Shown one piece after another: positions 1 through 8,037 of a stretch of 17,220 nucleotides of DNA. Every line of letters starts with the position of its first letter. Position 1 is the stretch's first letter. Under the pieces are notes generated by a model. That model was not told the origin of the DNA. It saw nothing but the letters and a program-made list of their open reading frames with translations, and ran no database searches. The stretch is from Dehalococcoidia bacterium (GTDB lineage: Bacteria > Chloroflexota > Dehalococcoidia > SZUA-161): contig JACUUS010000029.1 in NCBI GenBank assembly GCA_014859215.1, positions 1 to 17,220 on the forward strand, given 5' to 3'. A program made the position numbers and the translations under genes.

Positions 1-14
1 TCTGAGGAGCTTGC

Positions 15-1442
15 ATGAATCTGGCAGGCAGGGACCTGGTAACGATAGACGATCTCTCCAATGAGGAGATAGAGTCGGTCTTCACGCTTGCGGACGAGAT
101 GTCCGATTCGATTGGCGGGCAGTTCGGGGTGTGCCAGGGTAAGGTCATGGCCAGCCTGTTCTTCGAACCCAGCACGAGGACCCGGTTGTCATTCGAGGCT
201 GCCATGAACAGGCTTGGCGGCCGGGTGATCTCCGTGGTGGAGATGTCCAATACCTCCCTCGCCAAGGGCGAGAGCATAGCCGATATGGCCAGGGTGGTAG
301 GCAGCTACGCCGACATTATCGTCATCAGGCACCTCTGGGAAGGCGCGGCGAGAGTGGTCGCGGACTACTCGGACGTGCCGGTCATCAATGCAGGCGACGG
401 CGGGCATGAGCACCCGACCCAGACCCTGTGCGACCTCTATACGCTGAAGAAGGAGCGAAAGACGCTCGAAGGGCTCAAGATCGCCCTGTGGGGAGACCTG
501 AAATACGGGCGAACCGTCCATTCCCTGGCATACGCGCTGGCGAGGTTCGGGGCCACCATCCATTTCCGGCCCAGCCCGGGCCTCGAGATGCCCGAGCACG
601 TTACCAGGAAGCTGGCTACCGAGTATACAGGCAGGCTGGAAAAGTACGACGGGCCCAGGGCTCTGGACGAGAAGGGCCTCTTCCCGCTTGACGCTATCTA
701 CATGACCCCGAGCGGCCCGCACCAGCTTGCGAATATTCCGGCAGTGGGCCTGGAAATCGAGCTTGAAAAGGGCGTCGACGCATTGTATGTGACGAGAGTG
801 CAGAAGGAGAGGCTCGGTCCCGAAAGCCGCCTCTCGAAGAAGGGGTATCCGGTGGTCGACCGCAAGCTGCTGCGGGAAAAAGGCTTCGAGGAGACCATGG
901 TCATGCACCCGCTGCCGAGAGTGGATGAGCTTGCGTACGAGATGGATGCCGACCCCAGGAGCATGTACTTCAAGCAGGCGGCACGGGGGCTTCCTATCAG
1001 GATGGCCCTGGTTTCCCTCATACTGGGAGCCAGGGAAGCGCATATCCTCCAGACGAAAAAGCCAATCTTCGCGCGAAAAGTATCCTATCCCGCGTACACG
1101 CGTGACACGGGAATCAGGTGCCCGAACCGGGTGTGTGTTTCCAGCCAGGAGACCGAGTCCCGATACATCAGGCCCGAGTTCCTGATAGTCTCCACAGACC
1201 CGCTCATCCTGAGATGCGCATATTGCGAGCACGAGATCCGTCCACGTTACATTGCAAGCTCTAAATGGCACCAGGGAACAGCCGAAAACAAGCGTTACTA
1301 TGCAGCGAAGGGCTCCATGATCAGCCGGATAAACCCGGATAACATCATCATCTTCGATTCGGAATCCGCGGCGCAGGAACAGGGGTTCAAGCCAGGAAGG
1401 AGGCTCGTGGAGACGGGAGCACAGGAAGGCGAAAAACCATGA
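15..1442 (+). CDS. pyrB: Aspartate carbamoyltransferase catalytic chain fused to a PyrI-type zinc domain
   Basis: Transfers the carbamoyl group of carbamoyl phosphate to L-aspartate, the committed step of pyrimidine synthesis, in the cytoplasm. The catalytic part (about residues 1-340) has the STRT phosphate loop (53-56), the SLAKGES loop with Lys84, Arg105, a HPTQ motif (133-136), Arg166, TRVQ (260-263) and HPLPR (298-302). The chain is 475 residues against about 310 for a normal catalytic chain. Residues 369-404 form CPNRVC...CAYC, matching the C-X4-C-Xn-C-X2-C zinc site of the PyrI regulatory chain, but only about 28 residues separate it from the catalytic part, so the PyrI nucleotide-binding domain is absent. 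Residues 424-463 resemble an Ada-type zinc module without its cysteines. The start ATG follows GAGGAGC at good spacing. The stop overlaps pyrC by 4 bases (ATGA), suggesting translational coupling. Catalytic assignment is very sure; the roles of the extensions are inferred. Confidence 0.97.
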   Translation: MNLAGRDLVTIDDLSNEEIESVFTLADEMSDSIGGQFGVCQGKVMASLFFEPSTRTRLSFEAAMNRLGGRVISVVEMSNTSLAKGESIADMARVVGSYADIIVIRHLWEGAARVVADYSDVPVINAGDGGHEHPTQTLCDLYTLKKERKTLEGLKIALWGDLKYGRTVHSLAYALARFGATIHFRPSPGLEMPEHVTRKLATEYTGRLEKYDGPRALDEKGLFPLDAIYMTPSGPHQLANIPAVGLEIELEKGVDALYVTRVQKERLGPESRLSKKGYPVVDRKLLREKGFEETMVMHPLPRVDELAYEMDADPRSMYFKQAARGLPIRMALVSLILGAREAHILQTKKPIFARKVSYPAYTRDTGIRCPNRVCVSSQETESRYIRPEFLIVSTDPLILRCAYCEHEIRPRYIASSKWHQGTAENKRYYAAKGSMISRINPDNIIIFDSESAAQEQGFKPGRRLVETGAQEGEKP

Positions 1443-2794
1443 GCAAGCCTGCTGTCGAGCTCGAACACCTGCTGATTCGTGGCGGCCGCGTTATCGACCC
1501 CGGCCGGGATATAGACGCGAAGGGCGATATTTACATAGCCGGCGGTCGGGTAGTGCGCCTGGACCTTCGCGGGACCGCCGCCTTGCCGGACAACTGCCCG
1601 GTCCTCAACGCGGATGGGCTTGTCGTGTGCCCCGGGTTTATCGACCTGCACTGTCATCTTCGTCAGCCGGGTTTTGAAGATGCGGAAACGATCGCCACGG
1701 GGACCCGGGCGGCGGCCAGGGGCGGGTTTACAACGGTCTGCTGTATGCCTAACACGGAGCCGCCTATAGACACAGCCGGGGTTGTGGAACTGGTAAGGAG
1801 CATCGCCGGAAGCGAGGGCGTTGTCCGTGTCTTACCTGTTGGATGTGTCAGCAAGCACCGGGCAGGGAAAGAGCTCGCCGATTTTGGCGAGCTTTCGCTG
1901 TCAGGCGTGATCGGTTTCAGCGATGACGGCAGTCCGGTTGCGGATGCGTCCCTGATGAAGGAAGCTCTGCGAACCGCGAGAGAGGTAGACCTGCCGGTCA
2001 TCGATCACTGTGAAGACCCGGCGCTGAGCATGGACGGCGTGATAAATGAAGGCGAGACGGCCCGCCGGTTGGGGCTGAAGGGTATATCGCGAGCTTCCGA
2101 AGAGAGTGTGGTAGCCAGGGACATTGAGATCGCAAGGACGACGGGAGGCAGGCTCCATGTAGCCCACGTCAGCGCCGCTGGCTCTGCCGATCTCATACGC
2201 CGTGCCAGGAGCGAAGGTCTGGCCGTGACAGCCGAAGTGACGCCGCATCACCTCACTCTGACCGAAGAGGAGGTGGGCAGGGTGGGACCCAGCGCCAGGG
2301 TCAACCCGCCGTTGAGGACGCAGGACGACATCGACGCGCTTATCGAGGCCCTGGAGGAAGGGGTGCTGGATGCGATCGCCACCGATCATGCGCCCCATAC
2401 TGCGAGGGACAAGGACGGTGAATTCAGCCTGGCCGCTTCGGGGATCAGCGGTTTCGAGACAGCTCTCGGCAGCCTTATGGGCCTGGTCCATACGGGGAGC
2501 CTGGGAATCAAGACGCTGCTGGCCCGTCTTACGTCCGGCCCCGCCGGGGTCCTGCGCCGTGCGGACATCGGAACGCTCAAGCCAGGCTCAGTGGCCGACA
2601 TTGTGGTATTTGATCCGCGGATAGAGTGGGTCGTAGATCCGGCGGACTTCATTTCCATGGGCAGGAATACGCCGCTGGCGGGACGCACTCTGAGGGGCAG
2701 GGTAATCTGTACGCTGGTCGGCGGGCATATCGCCTACAAAGATTATGTTGTGAAAATGCGGATGCTAAAGGGACTGGAGAATATCAATGCCTGA
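1439..2794 (+). CDS. pyrC: Dihydroorotase, class I
   Basis: Zinc amidohydrolase that cyclises N-carbamoyl-aspartate to dihydroorotate, following PyrB in the pathway. The 451-residue chain has the metal-binding HCH motif (71-73) in GFIDLHCHLRQPG, SDDG at 161-164, DHCED with His190, AHVS with His243, and TDHAPH with Asp316, in the order and spacing of class I dihydroorotases. The N-terminal and C-terminal strands (about 10-60 and 380-435, the latter with KPGSVADIVVFDP) form the usual beta-sandwich subdomain. Some class I homologues are inactive partners of ATCase; here all expected metal ligands are present, so it is probably active. The start overlaps the pyrB stop and the 3' end overlaps carA by 8 bases. 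Confidence 0.96.
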   Translation: MSKPAVELEHLLIRGGRVIDPGRDIDAKGDIYIAGGRVVRLDLRGTAALPDNCPVLNADGLVVCPGFIDLHCHLRQPGFEDAETIATGTRAAARGGFTTVCCMPNTEPPIDTAGVVELVRSIAGSEGVVRVLPVGCVSKHRAGKELADFGELSLSGVIGFSDDGSPVADASLMKEALRTAREVDLPVIDHCEDPALSMDGVINEGETARRLGLKGISRASEESVVARDIEIARTTGGRLHVAHVSAAGSADLIRRARSEGLAVTAEVTPHHLTLTEEEVGRVGPSARVNPPLRTQDDIDALIEALEEGVLDAIATDHAPHTARDKDGEFSLAASGISGFETALGSLMGLVHTGSLGIKTLLARLTSGPAGVLRRADIGTLKPGSVADIVVFDPRIEWVVDPADFISMGRNTPLAGRTLRGRVICTLVGGHIAYKDYVVKMRMLKGLENINA

Positions 2795-3878
2795 CAGAGC
2801 TATGCTGGTGCTTGAGGATGGATCGTATTACGAGGGCTATCGCTTCGGGGCCGAGGCTGTCGGACACGGAGAAGTCGTGTTCAACACAGGGATGACGGGG
2901 TACCAGGAAGAACTTACTGACCCTTCATATGCGGGGCAGATTGTTGTCCTCACCTACCCCTTGATCGGCAACTACGGGGTGAACGAAGAGGACTTCGAGT
3001 CGAAACGCATACAGGTTGCGGGATTTGTTGTTCGCGAGGAATGCCGGCAGCCGAGTCACTGGCAAAGCATTCAGACCCTGCACGAGTTCCTGCTCAAGTA
3101 CGGCGTCCCAGGCATTAGCGGGGTCGATACCCGTGCGATAACACGGCGCCTGCGCTCTGCCGGAGTAATGATGGGACTCATAACCTCCGGCGAAAGCCCG
3201 TCGGAAGCCCTGGCTCGTTTGAAAGCCCTGCCGAAGTACGAAGATGTTGACCTGGTAAAAGGTGTAATTGCCGAAGCTCCTTACGAGTGGGATGCCGGCA
3301 GCTGCGGAGAGGCGTATCACGTTGTCGTCCTGGACTGCGGCCTCAAATACAACATCCTGCGCAACCTGCGGAAGATGGCCTGTAGGGTGACGGTCGTTCC
3401 CTGCACTATGCCGGCGGGAGAAGTGCTTGCGCTGGAGCCTGACGGAGTCCTGATTTCGCCCGGCCCGGGCGATCCTGCCCATCTCCAGTACGTAGAGAGG
3501 ACTGTACAAATCCTCGTGGAACGGAAGCCGGTTATGGGAATATGCATGGGCCACCAGCTTATTGGGCGGGCCTTCGGGGGCAGGACGTACAAGCTCAAGT
3601 TCGGGCATCACGGATCTAATCATCCCGTTCGCGACCTGCGGAGCTCGCGCGTGTCCATCACGTCCCAGAACCATGGCTATACCGTGGACCCGGACAGCCT
3701 CGGGGGCGGGCTGGAAGTCAGTCACATCAATCTCAACGATCAGACCGTGGAAGGCTTCCGCCACCGTGAATTGCCCCTGTTCTGCACCCAGTACCATTCG
3801 GAGGCTTCACCGGGGCCGCATGACAGTGTGTACCTGTTCAAGGAATTCATAGAATTGATGGGAAGAGAGCGCGGATGA
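2787..3878 (+). CDS. carA: Carbamoyl-phosphate synthase, small (glutaminase) subunit
   Basis: Hydrolyses glutamine and channels the ammonia to CarB. The 363-residue chain has the CPSase small-chain N-terminal domain (about 1-165, with NTGMTGYQE and a SGVDTRAITR segment at 111-120) and a class I glutamine amidotransferase domain (about 178-360). The catalytic triad is visible: Cys253 in GICMGHQ, His337 and Glu339 in QYHSEASPGPHDS. Oxyanion-region residues SPGPGDP are at 224-230. Length is near the usual 360-380. The start lies inside the last codons of pyrC, with a CTGGAG-like ribosome site; a second in-frame ATG at 2802 is possible but the first has the better spacing. Confidence 0.96.
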   Translation: MPDRAMLVLEDGSYYEGYRFGAEAVGHGEVVFNTGMTGYQEELTDPSYAGQIVVLTYPLIGNYGVNEEDFESKRIQVAGFVVREECRQPSHWQSIQTLHEFLLKYGVPGISGVDTRAITRRLRSAGVMMGLITSGESPSEALARLKALPKYEDVDLVKGVIAEAPYEWDAGSCGEAYHVVVLDCGLKYNILRNLRKMACRVTVVPCTMPAGEVLALEPDGVLISPGPGDPAHLQYVERTVQILVERKPVMGICMGHQLIGRAFGGRTYKLKFGHHGSNHPVRDLRSSRVSITSQNHGYTVDPDSLGGGLEVSHINLNDQTVEGFRHRELPLFCTQYHSEASPGPHDSVYLFKEFIELMGRERG

Positions 3879-3944
3879 GAGCTGTCCTGGCGGGTTTCGG
3901 GCGGTGTAACGCTATCTGATTGAGTTGCGATTTCAAGGAGAAGG

Positions 3945-6900
3945 ATGCCTAAGATAGAGAAGGTCCTCGTAATAGGCTCGGGTCCGATAATAATCGGGCA
4001 AGCAGCGGAGTTTGACTACTCAGGTGCGCAGGCGTGCCGGGCTCTCAGGGAGGAGGGTGTAACCTCCTTACTCATTAACTCCAATCCCGCCACCATAATG
4101 ACGGATGAAGGCATAGCCGATATCGTCTATATCGAGCCCATAACCGCCGAAGTCATCGAGCGGGTAATAGCGCGCGAACGCCCGGACGGTCTCCTGCCGA
4201 CTCTCGGGGGGCAAACGGGACTGAACATGGCGGTCGAACTGGCCGATGCCGGCATACTGGACCGGTACGGCGTCAGTTCGCTGGGGACTCCCATAGATAC
4301 CATACGCAAGGCCGAAGACCGCGAGCTGTTCAAGCGCATGCTGCTTGAAATCGAGGAGCCTGTTCCTGAAAGCGCGACTGCAAACACCATGGAAGAAGCG
4401 AGGGAAACCGCAGGCAGGATAGGACTGCCCGTTGTGATCAGGCCGGCTTATACGCTGGGCGGCACGGGCGGCGGCATAGCGCATACGTGGGACGAGCTTG
4501 AAGACATAGTCTTCGCCGGCCTGAACGCAAGCCGTATCCACCAGGTGCTTGTCGAGAAGTGCCTTGTCGGCTGGAAAGAGATCGAGTTCGAGGTAATGAG
4601 GGATGCCGACGACAGCTGCGTGACTATTTGCTGCATGGAGAATATTGATCCAATGGGAGTGCATACGGGCGAGAGCATTGTGGTCGCGCCCAGCCAGACG
4701 CTTACTGACAAGGAATTCCAGAAGCTGCGTTCCGCGAGCATCAGGATAATAAGAGCACTCGGTATAGAGGGCGGATGTAATATCCAGTTTGCCCTCAAGC
4801 CCAGCCCGGTCATCGAGCCAAGAGAGGGCAAAGAGAACCCTTACTACGTAATCGAGGTCAACCCGAGAGTGAGCCGCAGCTCCGCACTGGCCAGCAAAGC
4901 TACCGGCTATCCAATTGCGAGGGTTTCCGCGAAGATTGCGGTAGGAAGGCGCCTCCACGAGATCGCAAACAAGGTCACCGGCCGAACGACCGCCGCGTTC
5001 GAGCCGACCATCGATTACATCGTGGTGAAGATGCCGCGCTGGCCCTTCGACAAGTTCGCCTCCGGGGACCGCGTGATCGGCACCCAGATGAAGTCCACGG
5101 GTGAAGCCATGGCCATCGATCGCAGTTTTGAAGCCGCGCTCCAGAAAGCGGTGCGCTCTCTCGAGATTGGCGGCCGGAGCCTGCTGTGGAAGGACCCGAG
5201 GTGGAAGGAAGACTCCGACCTGCCGCTCGCGCCCAATGATTTGAGACTGTGGGCCATCATGGCCTCCCTGAGGCGAGGAGCGAGCGTGGAGGAGTTGTGC
5301 CGGCGAACGCAGATCGACCCCTGGTTCATGCAGAAGTTCGGGAACATCATCGAGATGGAGAAGCGGTTGCTCTCCGAAACGCTGACGCCGGACCTGCTTC
5401 GCGACGCGAAGAGGCTGGGATTCTCTGATGAGCAGATCGGCACGCTGGCGGATAGGCTTCCCGAGCAGGTGAGACAGCTGCGCCAGAACTGGCAAATCCG
5501 GCCCGTGTACAAGATGGTTGATACCTGCGCTGCGGAATTCGATGCCGAAACCCCCTATTTCTACAGTACATACGAGACCGAGAACGAGACGGAGTACACG
5601 TCCGAACGGAAAGCGGTGGTGATAGGTTCCGGCCCCATACGGATTGGACAGGGGATAGAGTTCGACTATTGCAGCGTACATTCCGCCTGGGCGCTCCGCG
5701 AAGCCGGAATCAGGAGCATCATGGTCAACTCAAATCCGGAGACGGTCTCGACCGACTTCGACACCAGCGATCGACTCTATTTCGAGCCGCTGGATGAGGA
5801 GAGCCTGAGGGATCTCATCGAGAACGAGGGCGGCAACGGGACCGGCGACGGCCCGCCCCCTTCGATAGTGCAGTTCGGAGGCCAGACGGCCATTAACCTG
5901 GCCCAGCCCCTGTCGAGGGCGAGGATACCCATTCTCGGCTCCAGCGCGGAGACCATTGACCAGGCGGAGGACCGGAGGCGGTTCGAGGACTTCCTGAGTG
6001 TTCTGAGCATCCCCCAGCCGCCTGGCGCGGCCCTTTTCACACTGGAGGAGGCGCTCAAGACCGCCGATCTCATCGGGTACCCGGTGCTGATCCGCCCCAG
6101 CTACGTGCTCGGGGGCCGGGCAATGGAAATCGTACAGAACCCGGTTGAGCTCGCCAAGTTCATGGTGCTGGCGGCGGATATAGATCCCAAACGCCCCGTA
6201 CTTATAGACAAGTACCTGGAAGGCAAGGAAGTCGAGGTGGACGCCATCTGCGACGGGGAACGGGTCCTGATCCCGGGCGTCATGGAGCATATTGAACGTG
6301 CGGGCGTCCACAGCGGGGATTCGATGGCGGTCTACCCCGGTATCAATCTCACCGAGCAGGAGGTTGAATGCATTGTCGATTACTCGGTGCGCATAGGGCT
6401 CGGGCTGGGAGTCAATGGCCTGATGAACATCCAGTACGTAATCATGCCCAACGATGCAGGATCGGGTTCGACCGTATATGTTCTCGAAGTGAACCCGCGT
6501 TCAAGCCGGACCGTACCGTTCCTGTCCAAGGTAACGGGCCTGCCGATGGTCCGTGTGGCAACCAAGGTAATGCTGGGGATAAGCCTGAAGGAGCAGGGTT
6601 ATCCGTCAGGGCTGTGGAAGAGGCAGAAGCTTGTCGCGATCAAGGCCCCCGTGTTTTCCATGTCCAAACTGCCGGGGGTGGATACCTACCTCGGGCCTGA
6701 GATGAAATCGACAGGTGAGGTAATGGGCGTTGACTATGACTTCGGGCGGGCTCTGGCCAAGGCGCTTCTGGCCAGCGGAATGGCCCTCTCGCCCCAGGGA
6801 GGAGCCCTGCTGAGCATAGCGGACAGGGACAAGGCTTCGGCCCTGTCTCTTTCCCGTGACCTGGCAAGCATCGGGTACAGGATCTTCGCCACTGAAGGCA

Positions 6901-7217
6901 CTTCCGAAGTCATTCGCGCCTCCGGCCTGGAAGTGACGATGATCAGCAAGAAGATCAGCGAAGGACATCCGAACGTAATAGACCTCATTCACAGCGGGGC
7001 CGTCAACGCCGTGGTAAATACCACTACCGGCGGGCGTATCCCGATGCGAGACGGTTTTGAAATCCGCCGCGCCGCTACCGAGCAGAGGATTCCGTGCTTC
7101 ACCTCGATCGATACAGCCCGCGTTGCTGTGCAGGCCCTGACGGCGGTAGCACAACTGGTCAGCGTGCAGCCCCTGTCTGACTATCTCAGGAAGCCTGAAT
7201 TGTCGAAGGCGAGCTGA
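3945..7217 (+). CDS. carB: Carbamoyl-phosphate synthase, large subunit
   Basis: Makes carbamoyl phosphate from bicarbonate, two ATP and ammonia delivered by CarA. At 1090 residues it is full length (the E. coli protein is 1073). The two homologous synthetase halves are clear: each starts with a GSGP-I-I-IGQ...EFDY motif (about residues 11-25 and 560-575) and carries NSNP and an EVNPR-(V/S)SR(S/T) ATP-grasp signature. Between them lies the oligomerisation domain (about 400-550). The C-terminal MGS-like allosteric domain (about 950-1075) contains FATEGT and NTTTGG, consistent with nucleotide or ornithine effector binding. A short Gly/Pro-rich insertion (NGTGDGPPP, around residues 636-644) precedes VQFGGQT in the second half. 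The ribosome site AAGGAG lies 6 bases before the ATG. The 66 bases after carA hold no other signal that I see. Confidence 0.97.
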   Translation: MPKIEKVLVIGSGPIIIGQAAEFDYSGAQACRALREEGVTSLLINSNPATIMTDEGIADIVYIEPITAEVIERVIARERPDGLLPTLGGQTGLNMAVELADAGILDRYGVSSLGTPIDTIRKAEDRELFKRMLLEIEEPVPESATANTMEEARETAGRIGLPVVIRPAYTLGGTGGGIAHTWDELEDIVFAGLNASRIHQVLVEKCLVGWKEIEFEVMRDADDSCVTICCMENIDPMGVHTGESIVVAPSQTLTDKEFQKLRSASIRIIRALGIEGGCNIQFALKPSPVIEPREGKENPYYVIEVNPRVSRSSALASKATGYPIARVSAKIAVGRRLHEIANKVTGRTTAAFEPTIDYIVVKMPRWPFDKFASGDRVIGTQMKSTGEAMAIDRSFEAALQKAVRSLEIGGRSLLWKDPRWKEDSDLPLAPNDLRLWAIMASLRRGASVEELCRRTQIDPWFMQKFGNIIEMEKRLLSETLTPDLLRDAKRLGFSDEQIGTLADRLPEQVRQLRQNWQIRPVYKMVDTCAAEFDAETPYFYSTYETENETEYTSERKAVVIGSGPIRIGQGIEFDYCSVHSAWALREAGIRSIMVNSNPETVSTDFDTSDRLYFEPLDEESLRDLIENEGGNGTGDGPPPSIVQFGGQTAINLAQPLSRARIPILGSSAETIDQAEDRRRFEDFLSVLSIPQPPGAALFTLEEALKTADLIGYPVLIRPSYVLGGRAMEIVQNPVELAKFMVLAADIDPKRPVLIDKYLEGKEVEVDAICDGERVLIPGVMEHIERAGVHSGDSMAVYPGINLTEQEVECIVDYSVRIGLGLGVNGLMNIQYVIMPNDAGSGSTVYVLEVNPRSSRTVPFLSKVTGLPMVRVATKVMLGISLKEQGYPSGLWKRQKLVAIKAPVFSMSKLPGVDTYLGPEMKSTGEVMGVDYDFGRALAKALLASGMALSPQGGALLSIADRDKASALSLSRDLASIGYRIFATEGTSEVIRASGLEVTMISKKISEGHPNVIDLIHSGAVNAVVNTTTGGRIPMRDGFEIRRAATEQRIPCFTSIDTARVAVQALTAVAQLVSVQPLSDYLRKPELSKAS

Positions 7218-7222
7218 AGGAA

Positions 7223-8017
7223 GTGATACAGGTAAAGGCTGATGTCTCCTCCAATATCCTCCTCCTGCCCGATCCCGGGGCGTGGCTGCTGCGGGTGAGA
7301 GCCCCGGACCTGGTTCACGCGCGGGCCGGCCAGTATGTAATGGTTCGCTGCGGGGAGGGAATGGAAATGCCTCTGCGCCGGCCGCTGACAGTGCACCGGA
7401 CCAGCGCGGAAGGTGAAATTCAGCTGCTGTATGCCGTGGTCGGACGCGGGACTGAATGGCTGGCGGGACGGCGGGAGGGGGATGCCCTGGACATCATTGG
7501 TCCCCTGGGCAACGGGTTTGATGCTGTTCCCCCCTCGAGCAGGGTCTTGCTCGTTGCCGGCGGAATGGGCGTTGCGCCAATGGTATCGCTTGCCTGCCAG
7601 TCCCTTGCCGAGGGCGCGTTTGTCACGCTTGTTATCGGGGCCGGGACAGTAGCGGGCATCTACCCCGACAATCTGCTCCCGGCCGGTGTCTCAACCATAA
7701 TCACGACCGAGGATGGGTCGGCGGGCAGGAAGGGAATGGCGACCGATTTCATTGAAGAACTGAGTCGGGATGCGGACCGGGTTTTCGCCTGCGGCCCGCT
7801 GGAGATGTACCGGAAGATGGCAGGACTGTCCTGCCTTGCCGGGAAACCTGTGCGCTTGCTTCTCGAAGCTGTGCTGGGCTGCGGCATGGGCGCATGCCTG
7901 AGCTGTACTATCGAGACGAAGAGCGGTCCCCGCAAAGTCTGTAAAGACGGCCCCGTCTTCGAACTAAGTGATATTCTCTGGGACAAGATAACAGCGCCTC
8001 CCGCAAGGAGGCGCTGA
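7223..8017 (+). CDS. pyrK: Dihydroorotate dehydrogenase electron transfer subunit
   Basis: Flavin and iron-sulfur subunit that passes electrons from dihydroorotate oxidation in PyrD to NAD+ in class 1B dihydroorotate dehydrogenases. The 264-residue chain has an FAD-binding barrel with RRPLT (52-56) and GPLGNGF (93-99), an NAD-binding domain with GGMGVAPM (113-120), and a C-terminal [2Fe-2S] site of four cysteines (Cys220, 225, 228, 240) in GCGMGACLSC...KVCKDGPVF, which is the PyrK pattern. The start is a GTG 5 bases after the carB stop; the purine-rich GAAGGA upstream sits very close, so the start is somewhat uncertain, but there is no better in-frame candidate nearby. It is the last gene of the operon, and pyrD is not adjacent in this window. 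Confidence 0.9.
   Translation: MIQVKADVSSNILLLPDPGAWLLRVRAPDLVHARAGQYVMVRCGEGMEMPLRRPLTVHRTSAEGEIQLLYAVVGRGTEWLAGRREGDALDIIGPLGNGFDAVPPSSRVLLVAGGMGVAPMVSLACQSLAEGAFVTLVIGAGTVAGIYPDNLLPAGVSTIITTEDGSAGRKGMATDFIEELSRDADRVFACGPLEMYRKMAGLSCLAGKPVRLLLEAVLGCGMGACLSCTIETKSGPRKVCKDGPVFELSDILWDKITAPPARRR
7992..8016. terminator. Perfect hairpin at the convergent pyrK / hydratase junction
   Basis: CAGCGCCTCC, loop CGCAA, GGAGGCGCTG: a perfect 10-bp GC-rich stem that includes the pyrK TGA stop codon in its 3' arm. No clear U-tract follows on the plus strand (GAAGAAAGCCTC). On the minus strand it is followed by TTATCTT, which is weakly U-rich. Position between two convergent genes suggests a bidirectional terminator or 3'-end stabiliser. 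Confidence 0.65.
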
Positions 8018-8037
8018 AGAAAGCCTCTACTCCGGGT

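Noticed and set aside
189..1271. A 360-codon minus-strand frame opposite pyrB
   Set aside because: Fully antisense to PyrB, which has all its catalytic motifs; no family features in the antisense product.
4068..5681. A 537-codon open frame on the minus strand opposite carB
   Set aside because: It lies entirely antisense to clear CarB coding sequence; its composition (Arg/His-rich, no recognisable motif) is that of a shadow frame in GC-rich DNA.
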